In this document: positions 63,261-64,000 of the stretch, in pieces | Layout: every line of letters begins with the position of its first letter | Numbering within the stretch: position 1 is the stretch's first letter | Origin: Chitinophaga niabensis | GTDB lineage: Bacteria > Bacteroidota > Bacteroidia > Chitinophagales > Chitinophagaceae | DNA length: 64,000 nt | Direction: 5' to 3' | Assembly (NCBI RefSeq): GCF_039545795.1 | Contig: NZ_CP154260.1 | Coordinates: forward strand, 749,001-813,000 | Made by a program: the position numbers and the translations under genes | Notes under the pieces: model-generated | Databases searched by the model: none | What the model was told of the DNA's origin: nothing | Seen by the model: only the letters and a program-made list of their open reading frames with translations

Positions 63261-64000
63261 ATGCAAGCAAGTCTTTTGTCTATCGCTTACCTGATCGGCT
63301 CTGTTACATTCATTATTGGCCTGAAAATGCTCAGCCATCCTGCCTCTGCGCGCAAAGGTAACCTGGTTGCGGCTGCGGGGATGTTCCTGGCAATTGCCGG
63401 AACTATTTTCCTGTATGAAGAAGGCGGAGAGAAATTGCATAACTACGGCTGGATCTTTAGTGGTTTATTGATAGGAACAGTGATAGGTGTGATTGCTGCA
63501 CGCAAAGTGAAAATGACGGCCATGCCGGAAATGGTGAGTATGTTCAATGGTATGGGCGGAGCCTGTGCGATGTTGATTTCCATTGTGGAGTTTAATCATT
63601 TGACGCATGCGCCGGTAGCTGCTATGTCAGGCTCCAATCTGGCAGAAATTATTGCGGCTTTGATAACACAGGCTACAACAGGCATTCATGTAGGTGGCAA
63701 ACTTCTTATCATCCTCCTGGGGCTGATCATTGGAACCGTTTCCTTTGCAGGTAGTGTAATAGCCTGGGGCAAATTAAACGGAAAAGTAAAAGATTTTGCA
63801 TTTAAAGGACAGCATATCGTGAATCTCACCATGCTGGCTGTTATTGTGATCCTGGCCACATACCTCGTGGTAGTGATCAACGATAGTTATACTATTGTCA
63901 ACGAAAATGGCAGATATATTAGTCATGGCACTATCGGTGTCCTCCCCCAGATCACCATCTCCTTCTACGTTATCCTCGCCTTATCCATCGCATACGGCGT
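63261..64000 (+). CDS. pntB: NAD(P) transhydrogenase subunit beta, partial (runs off window)
   Basis: An open frame from the ATG at 63261 to the window end gives the first 246 residues, a membrane protein with about six or more helices: LLSIAYLIGSVTFIIGLKML, then PEMVSMFNGMGGACAMLIS, GKLLIILLGLIIGTVSFAGSVIAWGKL and FAFKGQHIVN. These match the membrane half of PntB; the NADP-binding domain III lies beyond the window. Together the three genes encode the enzyme that uses the proton gradient to make NADPH from NADH. Confidence 0.94.
   Translation, partial: MQASLLSIAYLIGSVTFIIGLKMLSHPASARKGNLVAAAGMFLAIAGTIFLYEEGGEKLHNYGWIFSGLLIGTVIGVIAARKVKMTAMPEMVSMFNGMGGACAMLISIVEFNHLTHAPVAAMSGSNLAEIIAALITQATTGIHVGGKLLIILLGLIIGTVSFAGSVIAWGKLNGKVKDFAFKGQHIVNLTMLAVIVILATYLVVVINDSYTIVNENGRYISHGTIGVLPQITISFYVILALSIAYG

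Overview
This window is chromosomal DNA from an aerobic member of the Bacteroidota, most likely a Chitinophagaceae species close to Chitinophaga. The evidence is: a SusC/SusD pair with its own FecI-type sigma factor and FecR-type anti-sigma factor; a CarboxypepD_reg/TonB outer-membrane protein; a DAHP synthase-chorismate mutase fusion of the Bacteroidota kind; little sign of Shine-Dalgarno sequences; and repeated matches to the Bacteroidota -7 promoter box TAnnTTTG just upstream of starts. The genus is inferred from gene content and style, not from a marker gene. I saw no rRNA, tRNA, CRISPR array, transposase or prophage.

Layout. 1-3.9 kb: the end of a sugar symporter gene, then xylB, xylA and an aldose 1-epimerase, together a D-xylose uptake and isomerisation operon. 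4.0-7.2 kb: a CsbD-like protein, a CarboxypepD_reg protein, an ECF sigma factor paired with a membrane anti-sigma protein that carries a trypsin-like protease domain, and a small heptad-repeat lipoprotein. 7.4-15.1 kb: a seven-gene aromatic amino acid operon (pheA, aminotransferase, tyrA, DAHP synthase-chorismate mutase, aroB, aroA, aroC). 15.2-27 kb: FKBP isomerase, a lipocalin-like secreted protein, a CocE-type hydrolase, DinB-like, TPR and outer-membrane receptor proteins, and gcvP. 27-40 kb: a mixture of housekeeping and unknown genes, including an MFS exporter, a PQQ-type sugar dehydrogenase, a tail-specific protease, oxyR, a glycosyltransferase with a methyltransferase, and a DUF4142 lipoprotein. 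40-50 kb: a polysaccharide utilisation locus (sigma, FecR, SusC, SusD, large glycoside hydrolase). 50-61.6 kb: an S9 peptidase and the C5 heme pathway (hemA-hemC-hemD-hemE-hemF-hemB-hemL on the minus strand, hemH divergent on the plus strand). 61.8-64 kb: the three-subunit proton-translocating transhydrogenase, with pntB running off the window end.

The most interesting signal is the leader of the aromatic operon (about 7428-7780). A canonical promoter is followed by two consecutive short ORFs, extremely rich in Phe/Tyr (the first also has Trp). Each is followed by an intrinsic terminator whose 5' arm can instead pair with a segment at the end of the preceding leader peptide ORF (8-9 bp for the first, 14 bp for the second). 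This reads as two ribosome-mediated attenuators in series, a two-checkpoint control of the whole operon by aromatic aminoacyl-tRNA supply.

The second strong signal is a TPP (thiamin pyrophosphate) riboswitch on the minus strand at about 37511-37596. It lies immediately behind the stop codon of a DUF4142 lipoprotein gene and just before a terminator, with no thiamin gene downstream: the next gene in that direction lies on the opposite strand. It is either an orphan left by loss of a thi gene, a 3'-UTR element, or a switch for antisense RNA.

Function calls come from reading translated motifs. No database search was possible, and family names are given at the level the motifs allow.
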